Notes: a model not told the origin generated them from the sequence alone. Counted from the first letter of the stretch, positions 12,333 to 23,745 are shown. The stretch: 64,000 bases of DNA from Rhineura floridana (GCF_030035675.1 NC_084487.1:68285486-68349485); one strand, 5' to 3'. Numbers and translations are program-made.

Positions 12333-13076
12333 TCACCAGTTTAACGCTAGATTGCTGCCAGCCTCGTCTGCCACGCTTGGCTGCACAGTCTCGCTGTAAG
12401 TGCGTTGTAGCTCCACAGGAATAACATGCTTTCTGCCCATTCACTGTGTCTTTGAAGTTCTGCTTCTTGCTTGCTCCGTCTTGGCTAATTCTTCTCTTCT
12501 CTGCCATTCCTGAAGAAGTTTAGACGTAATATATTCCTCATTAAGACCGGCTTCAGGCATCACTTCGATCGACGTCACAAGGGAATTCCAGGATTTATCA
12601 AGAGACGACAAGATTATAAACACCCTTTGAAGCCTAGAATGTGCCACGTTTCTCTCCTCTAATTCCGCGAACAGCCGTCTGAATTCCATCAGATGCTCTG
12701 ACATGGAACAGCCGTCTTCCAGTCTCATCTGATATAATTTCCGAGCCAGAAATATCTTAGATCCCACTGTCTGTGTCACATGGATCCCATTTAACACTGT
12801 CCACATCCTTTTAGCAGTGGGCTCGTTCTGCACATATAGCAATTGAAAGTCTGATAATGACAGTATAATAAACGCTCTTGCCTTATCATCTTTGTGTAGC
12901 CATTCATTCTGCGGAGCCGCCGGTGGGGCTGCATCTATCACCTCCCAGAGGTCCTCTTTAGTCAAGAATGCTTTCATCCGTAGTTTCCAGCTACTGTAAT
13001 TCTTCTCTGTAAGCTGCTCCAGAGGTAACCCTGCTGACATTGCCACAGCCATACTCATCAGCACGCTTCTGTTCAC
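12319..13076 (-). pseudogene. Copia-type gag region with zinc knuckle
   Basis: The minus-strand frame from 13076 contains EQLTEKNYSSWKLRMKAFL and later LYQMRLEDGCSMSEHLMEF, the conserved start and centre of the copia gag (UBN2 type). A CCHC knuckle, CYSCGATTHLQRDC, follows near 12430-12390. The gag start lies about 90 bp from the right-hand LTR, as expected for the 5' end of the internal region. Fossil sequence. Confidence 0.88.
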
Positions 13077-13146
13077 CTCTCCAACACTCGGCCACAGTCC
13101 TTACACGTCTTCTCAAACCTGCAACCTCTGCGTTACGCTGGGTAGC

Positions 13147-13159
13147 CTGGGCCCATAAC
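13147..13159 (-). promoter_or_regulatory. Primer-binding site, initiator tRNA-Met anticodon arm
   Basis: On the minus strand GTTATGGGCCCAG lies six bases inside the right LTR. It is complementary to CTGGGCCCATAAC, the anticodon stem-loop of eukaryotic initiator tRNA-Met. Drosophila copia is known to use such an internal tRNA-Met fragment as primer. Confidence 0.75.
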
Positions 13160-13165
13160 CTCTGT

Positions 13166-13484
13166 TGTTCTGTGTGATGCAGCGAACCCAGTTGGCACAA
13201 GAGATTGCTAAGAGTATCCCGGTTAAAGGATTTCAGGTCTGGTAGAGATTCAGATGTGTTAAAAGGTTTAAGAGTCTTTATTCCAAAAGACATTCAGTTA
13301 CAAGAATCACTAGCTCCACTACAACCCCCACACTTGCTTTCGGTTTGCCCAGCGCTTTTATCTCATTCCATGCCCTTGCTCAGCAACATCTGCAGTTTGG
13401 CCTTGGCACGAACACATCGCTGGCTTAACCCCACAATTGCCTGTTTTACTGTCCTTGTGGAAATACATTGCTTCTGAGCATACA
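13166..13484 (-). repeat. 5' LTR of the copia-type element
   Basis: 319 bp, same ends as the LTR at 10360-10678, with 9 substitutions between them. Followed directly by the right copy of the 211-bp repeat. Confidence 0.9.
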
Positions 13485-13485
13485 A

Positions 13486-13696
13486 TACTTTAGGCACAGA
13501 GCTTCCTTCATCAAGGCTGTGAGATTCGTGAGATATTTCTTGGGTGGCTTGATTTAGGTTAGAGACTCGATAAGGAAGAAGGTATTTGCAGTTTCCAAAG
13601 TTCTCATACCTGTTTAACTGGCATGTGAATATTCCTAGTGAACATTCTGAAGGTGATGATTGTCCTGTAACCCTAAGTCTGGGCAAAATGGAGCTT
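13486..13696 (+). repeat. 211-bp direct repeat, right copy
   Basis: Same 211 bp as 10147-10357 with one difference. It ends 'GGGCAAAATGGAGCTT' and then continues into different sequence ('TAGGAGTCAAGTC'). Confidence 0.9.
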
Positions 13697-14159
13697 TAGG
13701 AGTCAAGTCTGATTTAATAATAAAAGAGAAGCCCCTCACTAGGAGGAGAATTTTTAACTTTCATTTTGTGCCGTTTTTCCTGAAAACTGTTTTTGTAACC
13801 TGAAGATTAAATATCTGAATCTTAAATGATAGTCTGACTTTATGCAGATGTCAAATTCTAACATAGGTTTAGAGGTGGCCGCTGAAAGATCTTCCAAACT
13901 TGCTGTGGTGACTACATCTAGATTACCCCCAAAAAACAAAATCAAACAGCATAGCATTGAATCCTGCTTGACAGAAGCATCTAAGCATTGGCTTGTTAGG
14001 GAAGGATTTAGAGAATGGTAGCTTAGAACTCCCATGTTTATAGAGCACAATTGACTGCATATCTTGCAAAGGTTTAGTGCAGTGTTAAAAATATTATGGA
14101 CTTGCCACAACCAGCCAAGAGCATGTTAGAGAAACAAATTGATAACTAAGGGCAGTGTC
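13697..14159. other. No gene recognised
   Basis: Non-coding. A 118-codon minus-strand frame (14110-13754) has no recognisable motif. Confidence 0.35.
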
Positions 14160-15060
14160 CAATGCCCTTGTTTTGTAAGTGCAAGGAATTATGCTTGTGT
14201 TAGGAATGTTTTATTTCCAGGCCCCAAAAGTTGTTCAGAGATGCTAAATTGAAGCCAGAGCTAGCACCGCAATGTTGATGGAACGTAGAGAGGGTGGGGA
14301 ACATAACACTCTAAGTTTCGATTCTTCTCTCTCATGAGAGATAACACCCAGAGGCGCCTCTCAAAGGCTGTAACATCTTGGAAAGGAGATAAAATGTATC
14401 CCATTCTGGATTGTTGATATTTCCCTTATCTTGCCTCTCTTTACCCATCCTGTGCATTGTTGCAACTCAGCACAAAAGAGAGAAGTATTCTCAAAACACT
14501 TTGTGTGAATGTATCCATAGTTTTACGTCATACTGCTGAGTAAGACAACTTTCACAAGCACACTAAGCCCCATATTTATCTTCCCAGGTGTCAATCTAAC
14601 TCTGTTCCTCGCTTTTCCTCAGTTCTTGTCAATCTAAGAAAACTTAATGTGAGATAAGTGTATGAATTCTTTATCAAACTCTCGCCTTTTTAGAATTATA
14701 TGAAACGTAACAAGAATAAACATGAGCTTGCTTATCTCTGTAAAACTGTATTCCCATCTTATGATTTCAATAATATTGTATCTTGTTTTGCTTTATGAAA
14801 CCCTATATAAGAGATGCTTCAACTAATAAACGAGGCTCTCTCTGCCCTGTCAGACTGCTGTCTGCATGGTTTAGAGATCCCTCTTGATCAAGCAGTAAAT
14901 GTGTGTGTGTTTGCTTTACTTTTGGTATCTGGCTGGGCCACTGAAACAGGTAAATAAAGTGTCCAGCATGTGCTCCTACCCAGACTGACGGGTGCGCTGG
15001 CTCGCCCCTTGGGCAGGGAGGGGGAGCGCTTGCGTTTGAACCCAACAGTGTCACAGAACT
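14160..15060 (+). mobile_element. Possible solo LTR of an endogenous retrovirus
   Basis: The block holds a TATA-box-like 'CCCTATATAAGAGATGC' at about 14801, then 23 bp later 'AATAAACGAGGCTCTCTC' and a T/C- and G-rich stretch, the usual order promoter, polyadenylation signal and R-U5 of a gammaretrovirus-like LTR. A GC-rich leader-like segment follows to about 15060. No second copy and no retroviral coding region are seen, so a solo LTR is the simplest reading. Ends are estimates. Confidence 0.4.
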
Positions 15061-15885
15061 TTCCCTCTCTCCTCCCCTGTGCACGCCCCACACCCTACCC
15101 AAATCTCTGGAGGGTTGGGGAACCCCTAGAACATATTTAAGGGGCATACAGGGGAAGAAAGAAGGTAAGTTGCTTTGTACAAGCATAAACTAATGGGACG
15201 AGAGAGGAGAGACTTAGCACTACTTGGATACAAGCCTAAGTCTAAATCAGAAGCTGAGACATTTACTATAGTAACCCATGCCAAAGCTGGGTGTATATTA
15301 AATGCATTCATCTCGAGTGGAAGTGTAAAAATCAAATCCAGACTAAGTAAGAGATTAGTGTTAATGACTGTTGATTAAGTACCCTTTAGTAAGAATTCTA
15401 GAAATATGAATATTTAACTCTTCCAATTCTATTGTCATTGTTTAAATAGACAGTTACCTATTCTCCCATACCAACATAAATATTTACAACAATGCAGTGA
15501 GAAGTATTTTGCATATGCATGAGTAGTTGCGTAGTTGTGAAAGACTGCATCAGTGCATTGATGATCCTACACTTGCTACATGTGCATACATGCAAATATT
15601 TGCCAATAGAACCTTGTTCTGATAGCTTGGCCTGTTTCGAAGTCTGTGGAATGAATGCTAAAAGGAAGGCCAGCTTACAATCCTGGAGAATGTTTTTATT
15701 TTGTGTTTGAAACTTTCTACCCCGCCCAGGCTCAGCACTTGCTAAGAATGCAGAACTGCTTAGGTGATAACGTACTTGTTTTAAGCTCCTGTGCACACTT
15801 GCCTTAAGTCATGGAACAGAGAAATGACCAGACCAGCAGGCAGTTGCCATTTGTTCGCCCTTTCTGGGCCAATGAAAGGAAGAGT
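15061..15885. other. No gene recognised
   Basis: Non-coding sequence without a recognised repeat. Confidence 0.35.
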
Positions 15886-15889
15886 GAAG

Positions 15890-16330
15890 ATCTAGGTCTG
15901 TCCAGGACTGTGCAATGTTTAGGACTAGGCCTGAGGAAAGAACTGGGCATGTTTAGCCTGGAGAAGAGAAGACTGAGGGGAGATATGATAGGATTCTTTG
16001 AGTACTTGAAAGATTGTCACACAGAGGAGGGCCAGGATCTCTTCTCAGTCATCCCAGAGTGTAGGACACAGAATAATGGGCTCAAGCTGCAGGAAGCCAG
16101 ATTTCGACTGAACTATTAGAGCAGTACAACAATGGAACCAATTACCTAGGGAGGTGATGGACTCTCCAACACTGGAGGCCTTCAAGAGACAGCTAGACAG
16201 TCACTTGTCAGGTATGCTTTAACTTGGATTCCTGCACTGAGCAGGGGGTTGGACTTGATGGCCTTATAGGCCCCTTCCAACTCTAGTGTTCTATGAAATT
16301 CTGTGAAATTCTATGAAAATTCTATGAAAT
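15890..16330 (+). mobile_element. CR1 LINE 3' end
   Basis: The last part of the CR1 ORF, LEKRRLRGDMIGFFEYLKD, is in frame at 15955-16010. The 3' UTR follows ('GGGTTGGACTTGATGGCCTT') with the ATTCTATGAA terminal repeat at 16295-16330. It is the same CR1 group as the copy at 5450-6616. Confidence 0.88.
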
Positions 16331-18017
16331 ATCTTGCTAGCAAGTTACAGGAATGTTGTATAGGGATATTGTATGTTGAGTAAGAACACGGTTTTCAGTA
16401 ATATGTCTGAGGTCTGTGAAATGGAAGGAAATTTTCTCTCTCTTGTGTGTGTGTGTTGCTTAGGATGTTGTCAAAGCGAATTAAGGAACAGCAACAGAAC
16501 CCTAGTTAAAATCAAGTTCCTAATTGGTCTACTCTTTAGATATGCTATAAAATGGAAACTCTTATATTGAAAAGGTTTTGGGAAAGGCATGCACAGTCGT
16601 ATTTGCTATGATTGATGTCAGCTGCTGCATAGTACAGCCAAACCCTTGGATAAATGTAATGGAATCCTAACTTTTTAGATTACAGTGGTGCCAAGAATTA
16701 CAAAGTAATAGTAGCATATGTCATAAGTAACTTTTTCAAACTCAACTTGAGCATTAGATAATGCCAAAACCTTGAAAAGCAATATTAAATTCTTGAGACT
16801 CTTAAAGGGACATAAGTAGTTAAAATTAATGTTGCTACCTAAAATGGAACTGCTAAGTCTTGCATGTGTCATGCAGCAAAAGACATAATTGGTGGGTAGG
16901 GAATATATTAAAGTGTCCTAATCTGGACTAATCATTAATCTTTTCCCTCCACATTCCAAGAATGGTTGCCTCTGCACAATGGCCATTTTGCTGTGCAGCC
17001 ACCCTTTGTAAGACTTACTGGGTCACTCTCTCCATAATTACTAAACTGAGCTTGGATTCATGTTATCTAAAGAAGCCCATAGAACAGTGGTGCTTTATCT
17101 AAAGATTCTTCCAACATTGTACACTTAAAGGAATTGGCTATTGTTGTTTCTTGTTTATGCTTATCCCAAATCATTAGGATTTGGGCCAGGGTCACACTGT
17201 GACCAAAAGCATTTTTCTCTCACACACATGGAATTGTGCATTTGAGCAACCTTGCTTGCAAGGCAACAACTCTAGTATTTCAGCTGCACAACATATATCC
17301 TTGGAGCATCAGAGATCAAAACCAGTCTGGATCCTTGGTCAGTAGAATTTGATAACATTATTTGCTTGTGTTTTAAAGTTTCCGAAATCTCTTAATGGTC
17401 CCAGCTTACATCCTGGAGGTGTGGAGAGTTTATTGATGCTGTACCCAAGACAATTGGAATAATAAGCCACTTGACATTGTCCCTTGTACTCCTTAAGTGG
17501 TACATTGTGCTGTATACCTTAACTTCCTCTACTGACTGGAAAATAACCGTGGAAGAGAAAGTAGGTTTTGGGGCAGTGAAAATCTTACAATTTCTGGTGC
17601 CAGTTGACTGTGTGCGTGAGGTCACTCCACTGGTTCTTTTTGAGCATGATGTAGCTGTCTGCAAGAATCGCTGAACTCCAGTAGATTTTCCCAACCCTGC
17701 TTTCATCACTTTGCTATAACCATTCTCTGGATGGCACTTACATGGAATATCTGTGGAATGTTGTTATGATTTTGTTGGGAATCAATGCATAATGACTTAT
17801 TTGTTCCCTTAAACTTAATATGAAGACTTTGCTGTTTGAGAAATGTATTGAAGCTTACCTCAGCCTGCAGGTACTCTGGGCTCTAACTATGATGGAGTAA
17901 GAGGAAAAAATAAGAATTCTAGAAACAGTAACATTTTTTTTACAAATTTTTGAGAGGCTGTATTGTGAAAATACACAACCTTTACCTTGTTGCTAACTGC
18001 TAGCATCTCTTCTGCAG
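16331..18017. other. Sequence before the first CSRP2 coding exon
   Basis: Probably CSRP2 intron 1, since the vertebrate gene has a non-coding first exon. No repeat or gene is recognised. At 17392-17709 both strands carry open frames of 67-105 codons without recognisable domains. Confidence 0.4.
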
Positions 18018-18136
18018 ACTTGAAATGCCAAACTGGGGAGGTGGCAACAAGTGTGGGGCCTGTGGCAGAACAGTGTACCATGCAGAAGAGGTTCAGTGTG
18101 ACGGGAGAAGTTTCCACAGATGCTGCTTTCTTTGTA
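18018..18136 (+). CDS. CSRP2: CSRP2 exon with start codon (LIM1, first half)
   Basis: The exon starts after the acceptor CTTCTGCAG and ends at the donor A|GTAAGT. The ATG at 18025 begins [20 protein letters not shown], and 112 coding bases give 37 codons plus one base. It supplies zinc ligands C10, C13, H31, C34 and C37 of the first LIM domain. CSRP2 is a LIM-only adaptor that binds actin-associated partners such as alpha-actinin and zyxin, and also acts in the nucleus with SRF/GATA factors. I chose CSRP2 over CSRP1 and CSRP3 because of N8, [20 protein letters not shown] and the downstream exons. The seven bases before ATG are 5' UTR; the rest of the UTR lies in an upstream exon not found here. 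Confidence 0.97.
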
Positions 18137-20713
18137 GTAAGTAATCTCATAGCTCTTTTAAGAAAAACACAGTAATTTAGCAGTGCAAGTCATTAATAGC
18201 AGGGACATGATTTTTGCTCTTCAGCTCCAAAAGCAGACATCTTATGGTCTCAAAGAGCAAAAAGTTCACAATGACATGCAATATCTATGCCACTTTGGGC
18301 ATTCTTAAATTCCGGTGACTCAAGAGGACTGGCTCTTCAGCAGAGGGGTGCACTAGACTTTTGTCAGGGGAGTGCTTTCAGACACACTGCATGACCACAG
18401 GAAGTTGACCTGCTTCAGTTTCCTATAACTGAGCATATTAACAATTAGAAGCTGCTCTGGCTTTTCCTTTGGAAGAGCTTCTGGGAGAAGTGCGCCAACT
18501 GTGTCCAATACTGAGAATATTACAGGGACTGCGGTTGGCATGATTCAGATGTATCATCATCTTTGCAAATTATAGATTTAGGTCCGTGATGGGGAACAGA
18601 AGGCCCTCCAGATGCAACGCTTTATCAGCCCCAGCAAGCACGGCCAATGGAGTTATAGTCCAACAACATCTGGAAAGCCACAGGTTCCCCACCCTGGTTT
18701 AGGTTTTCACCTTGGTACATATTGGTTACTTCAAATACAACATGCCAGCATTTCAGTTGACTCTTACCTGAATTTATATTCCAAAATTAAGCATGCTAAC
18801 TAAGTTCAATCCACAAAAATATCAGTTTTCACACTGTAAACTGTTCCATCAGTTTACATTTTAAAGATCGTTTTGTGAGAGTTCATTAGTCGGCTTTCTT
18901 CCCCAGTCATACCAAATAAGTTAACTGAATGATCTGGTTGATTTTCTATTTCAGCATAGTGAAGCCAAAATTCTGTTGGGCTTTGGCACAGGAGGCTGTA
19001 TGAGCAGAGTCTATGCTATTATGTTTCAGCCCAACAACTTATTGAAGAATTGTATTTTGTACTAAATTTTGAACTAAAAAGCATCTTTGGATAAACAAAG
19101 GATCATATCACATAATTGCTTTGTAATGGAACTGCCACAAAGAACAATACTGTTGTGATAATCAGTGCAAATTGTAGTTTACACAAATTTACGTTATGAA
19201 ATAAGATATACAAGTGATTTGGGGGAGGGGGTTGCAAGCAGCAGCTGCAAGCAGGGAGGATGATAACAGCTGTCAAGTATAACGGTAGTAAAAAAGTCAA
19301 TGAGCTGAATAACAAGGTTGGAAAGATAACAGAATAAGCTCAAAACTACTTGCAGTTTAGTTGAAGGATTTGTTCTTCCTATTTAGGCTCTGTCCTGGAA
19401 AATATGAAGGAATAAGTATCTGAGAATGCATAAGGAACTTGGTATGGAAGGAATTGGTTATCACAATTGGCTTCTACAAATCTGGGGCAGATCTTTGTCA
19501 GAAGGCATGATTGTGACACCTCTTTTTTTCTTAAACTAAACAGTGCCTTGTAAGACAATAATGAAACGTTGTGCATTATACAGCCAGACTTCAGGAGTCA
19601 AAACCAGTGTGGCACTACTCTGTTCTAAACTGAAGCAAAAAATAAACAATTAAAATCTAGTTCTGTAAAACAGCTTAACTCACATTTGATGTGGAACAGT
19701 GATGGCCGGGCTAGACATTAATATGGAAATGCATCTCTGCTCACTAACCTTTGCAAATACCAGCTGGGAGGAGGTATTTTCATTGGGTGAGGGAATGGCT
19801 AGTGCTGGTGTTAATCCTCCTGTCTTGATTGCCACTCCCCTATGAGTGGAGATGCATTTATGCACTTGTTGCATCTAGTGTTGTATTGATCCAGACAGCT
19901 AAATATAAATACTCTTGCAGTCTTGTTGATGGATCTGATGTTTTACTTGCAGAGTAAGTTCTGAAATGCCTGTTTCTGGTAATGTGCTAAAAATACTGAA
20001 TTTTGAAGTGGTGTGAACTAAAGCAAGTTGCCCTGAAATAGCATTGTGAATGTACACTTGTGCATGGTGGAGAGCACCATGAGCACCTTTGTGGTAAGTG
20101 CTCATATACAATTGCCCTTATTTTCTCATTAATAGAGGGATTCTGGCCTCATTCTCAGGAAACGAAACAAGCAACCTAAAACTGTAAAAGCAGAAATAGG
20201 GAATAGGTTAATGATGGTATTCCAGGACATGGATTAAAGTTTAGTAAATGTTCCAGTAAGTTTCTCAAAGTACTAGTAGCTGAACATCAAAAAAAATAGT
20301 ACATCATGGCATCTAGTTAGGTATACTTCACTTTGTAAAGCAAAAGTGGGAACTGTTGCATAATTAAACATGTTGGCACTAATACAGATGCTTATTTTGT
20401 GTTATTTTTATAAGGCAAGAGGAAAAATTGCTGACCTCAGTTCCTGGCTTCTTGGCAGCCTTGTTAATTAAACTGCATTAAGCTTCTAATTTGTAAATGT
20501 CACGGTTGTGAAAGGGAAGGAGGGACAAGTTCCTACATGGAACAAAATATAATTCAGTAATTCAAAAACAGAACCCTCTTTGCATTTTCCAGTAGTCTAA
20601 CCTTTACTGAGAACTATAAGAGGCATCAAAAACAAGAACTTCTGGCACTTGATGGTCCTTTCTGTTGATAAATAGGCATCAGTTTCTTAAGAAGGCAAAC
20701 TCTTTTTCTTCAG
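18137..20713 (+). other. CSRP2 intron
   Basis: GT-AG intron of 2,577 bp. Apart from the small hAT-like element at 18588-18703 I see only AT-rich non-coding sequence. Confidence 0.9.
18588..18703 (+). mobile_element. hAT-like MITE
   Basis: Begins 'TGATGGGGAACAGAAGGCCC' and ends 'AAAGCCACAGGTTCCCCACC', which are inverted versions of the same terminal motif. The inner text 'GTCCAACAACATCTGG' is typical of short hAT-derived repeats in amniotes. An 8-bp flank ATTTAGGT/GTTTAGGT may be the target duplication. Confidence 0.6.
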
Positions 20714-20882
20714 TGGTCTGCCGGAAAAACTTAGACAGCACAACAGTAGCCATCCATGATGAAGAGGTGTACTGTAAGTCTTGTTATGGAAAGAAGTATG
20801 GTCCAAAAGGCTATGGCTATGGCCAAGGAGCAGGCACCCTGAATATGGACAGAGGAGAGAGGCTGGGCATCAAGCATGACAA
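20714..20882 (+). CDS. CSRP2: CSRP2 exon 3 (LIM1, second half; glycine-rich linker)
   Basis: Acceptor TTTTTCTTCAG, donor AA|GTAAGT. The 169 bases complete the split Met38 codon and encode [20 protein letters not shown] then [20 protein letters not shown]. This contains the remaining zinc ligands of LIM1 (C40, C58, C61), the KKYGPK basic nuclear signal and the glycine-rich repeat shared by CSRP proteins, followed by [13 protein letters not shown]. The TVAIHDEE and [11 protein letters not shown] segments are CSRP2-specific compared with CSRP1. No disabling change is seen. Confidence 0.97.
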
Positions 20883-21599
20883 GTAAGTACAACTTTTATT
20901 TAGTTCTAGCTAGCTGTAACTTGAACTGCAGCAGGTAGGGTGAACTTGCAGAAAATAGCCTGCAACCATCTTGAGCTTTGTGCTTCTGTCAGATTCATAT
21001 TATATACTGTTATCCGTAACCAAAATGGTGGAATGGTAAAGGTCACTCTGCTTTTGCATGTAAGCCTTAGAAATTGGTCAGGGCACCAACGTCTCTGGAA
21101 ATGAGTCAACCTTACTTTTACTTTCTGCATATAAAGGTGATTACATTTGCTCAGAAAGTTGTGAAATCTACTGACTAAATAGTTTATGATGGAAGTGACA
21201 CAGGTAGACTCGGTTGGTGAGTAGCAGCCTACCTCTTAATCATGTTGTTTAGAATCTCATCTTAAACATAAAGCATACTTGGACAAAACCAATTGTCCAA
21301 TTCTAATTCAGATTCTAATTCAAATGAGATACCAAATTATTGCTTGGCACTTTGAGAACAGTGCTTGCATGCACTTCCCCCTCGCTTCACGTACTCAACT
21401 CCATTTATTTTTCTTTAGAATACAAACCAGCACACAAGTGCAACAGCTGCCATGGCTTCAGTGAACGGACACGGCATGGCATTCCACTTCAACATGTGGG
21501 ATGCTGAACAGCCCCTTCTGTTCAAATTAAGGCTTCAAAGCCTTGTTCTTATGTCTCAGATGAGGTTCTAGTCCTCAAGCTATAAAGAACCTATACTAT

Positions 21600-21765
21600 T
21601 TTATGAATTTGTTTATATATGGGGTTTTTTGTATGTGTTCGTATTTTTAAATCTGTGTGGTTTCATGTATGCTTTGCATTTTTAAAACTATGTAATCAGC
21701 CTCGGGATCTGCATTCCTGGTGAGAGGTGGATACCAAAAATAAATTTATTATTATGTACTATTGA
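21600..21765 (+). repeat. LINE 3' end (L2 type)
   Basis: T-rich 3' UTR ending 'CCTCGGGATCTGCATTCCTG', 'GTGGATACCAAAAATAAAT' and TTATTATTA, the layout of an L2 3' end. Diverged; start approximate. Confidence 0.5.
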
Positions 21766-22084
21766 AAGCTATGATGCAGTTCATCATCACCTCATTGATT
21801 GCAGTAGAATTTCAAGCCACTCTAAACAGATGGGAATCCTTGGCTGCTAAGGGCACCTTCCCTAAATGGTAGGGGTTTTGTTTTAAACAAGACATGAGGC
21901 AGAAAAACTCAGATCTGTAAAAGGGCTTCATTTTAAAGAATGCAGAGAATGCTGCGGCAGTATTGATCATACCAAGGCAGAACTTCCAACTACAATTGAG
22001 GCTGCACTGATAAGGGTTTTTGATAATACTTGGTCTTTCGATAATACTTGGTCTTTCAAATTCTATTGAACTTTAGAGCAAAAA

Positions 22085-23745
22085 TCCTAATATGAGGTGG
22101 CATCCACCCGAGAGTTCTCAAAGAACTCAAATGTGAAATTGCTGATCTGCTAACTAAAATATGTAACTTGTCCCTTGGGTCCTCCTCCATGCCTGAGGAC
22201 TGGAAAGTGGCAAATGTAACGCCAATCTTCAAAAAGGGATCCAGAGGGGATCCCTGAAATTACAGGCCAGTTAGCTTAACTTCTGTCCCTGGAAAACTGG
22301 TAGAAAGTATGATTAAAGCTAGATTAACTAAGCACATAGAAGAACAAGCCTTGCTGAAGCAGAGCCAGCATGGCTTCTGCAAGGGAAAGTCCTGTCTCAG
22401 TAACCTATTAGAATTCTTTGAGAGTGTCAACAAGCATATAGATAGAGGTGATCCAGTGGACATAGTGTACTTAGACTTTCAAAAAGCGTTTGACAAGGTA
22501 CCTCACCAAAGGCTTCTGAGGAAGCTTAGCAGTCATGGAATAAGAGGAGAGGTCCTCTTGTGGATAAGGAATTGGTTAAGAAGCAGAAAGCAGAGAGTAG
22601 GAATAAACGGACAGTTCTCCCAATGGAGGGCTGTAGAAAGTGGAGTCCCTCAAGGACCTGTACTTTTCAACTTGTTCATTAATGACCTAGAATTAGGAGT
22701 GAGCAGTGAAGTGGCCAAGTTTGCTGACGACACTAAATTGTTCAGGGTTGTTAAAACAAAAAGGGATTGCGAAGAGCTCCAAAAAGACCTCTCCAAACTG
22801 AGTGGGCAGAAAAATGGCAAATGCAATTCAATATAAACAAGTGTAAAATTATGCATATTGGAGCAAACAATCTTAATTTCACATATACGCTCATGGGGTC
22901 TGAACTGGCGGTGACCGACCAGGAGAGAGACCTCGGGGTTGTAGTGGACAGCACGATGAAAATGTCAACCCAGTGTGCGGCAGCTGTGAAAAAGGCAAAT
23001 TCCATGCTAGAAATAATTAGGAAAGGTATTGAAAATAAAACAGCCGATATCATAATGCCGTTGTATAAATCTATGGTGCGGCCGCATTTGGAATACTGTG
23101 TACAGTTCTGGTCGCCTCATCTCAAAAAGGATATTCTAGAGTTGGAAAAGGTTCAGAAGAGGGCAACCAGAATGATCAAGGGGATGGAGCGACACCCTTA
23201 CGAGGAAAGGTTGCAGCATTTGGGGCTTTTTAGTTTAGAGAAAAGGCGGGTCAGAGGAGACATGATAGAAGTGTATAAAATTATGCATGGCATTGAGAAA
23301 GTGGATAGAGAAAAGTTCTTCTCCCTCTCTCATAATACTAGAACTCGTGGACATTCAAAGAAGCTGAATGTTGGAAGATTCAGGACAGACAAAAGGAAGT
23401 ACTTCTTTACTCAGCGCATAGTTAAACTATGGAATTTGCTCCCACAAGATGCCGTAATGGCCACCAGCTTGGATGGCTTTAAAAGAAGATTAGACAAATT
23501 CATGGAGGACAGGGCTATCAATGGCTACTAGCCATGATGGCTGTGCTCTGCCACCCTAGTCAGAGGCAGCATGCTTCTGAAAACCAGTTGCCGGAAGCCT
23601 CAGGAGGGGAGAGTGTTCTTGCACTCGGGTCCTGCTTGTGGGCTTCCCCCAGGCACCTGGTTGGCCACTGTGAGAACAGGATGCTGGACTAGATGGGCCA
23701 CTGGCCTGATCCAGCAGGCTCTTCTTATGTTCTTATGTTCTTATT
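22085..23745 (+). mobile_element. CR1 LINE, long 5'-truncated copy
   Basis: Reverse transcriptase can be read from about 22100 (GGIHPRVLKELKC) through 22309-22836 (QSQHGFCKGKSCLSNLLEFF, DIVYLDFQKAFDKVPHQRLL, AKFADDTKLFRVV) and 22767-23531 (EKWQMQFNINKCKIMHIGAN, VRPHLEYCVQFWSPHLKKDI, HPYEERLQHLGLFSLEKRR). Two defects are visible: a frameshift near 22795 between DLSKLS and EWAEKWQ, and a 4-residue gap in VPQGPVLFNLF compared with the usual VPQGSVLGPVLFNLF. A stop at 22257 precedes the longer frame. The 3' end has 'GATGGGCCACTGGCCTGATC' and a CTTATGTT octamer repeat to 23745. This copy is young and the best preserved CR1 here. Confidence 0.93.

Larger units (their letters stand above)
10360..13484 (-). 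mobile_element. Ty1/copia-type LTR retrotransposon (fossil)
   Basis: An element of about 3.1 kb with two 319-bp LTRs that begin TG and end CA and differ at 9 positions (about 2.8%). Parts seen on the minus strand are: primer-binding site next to the right LTR, gag, zinc knuckle, protease, integrase with its C-terminal part, and a purine-rich tract 'GGGGTGGGGGGCTGT' beside the left LTR. Domain order (protease then integrase, directly after gag) is that of the Pseudoviridae/copia group. The element is broken. LTR divergence suggests a moderate to low age. No matching 5-bp target-site duplication is seen; instead 211-bp repeats flank it. Confidence 0.9.

Noticed and set aside
17392-17709. Open frames of 105 and 67 codons on opposite strands, possibly a processed pseudogene
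   Set aside because: No domain or similarity recognised, no poly(A) and no target duplication seen.
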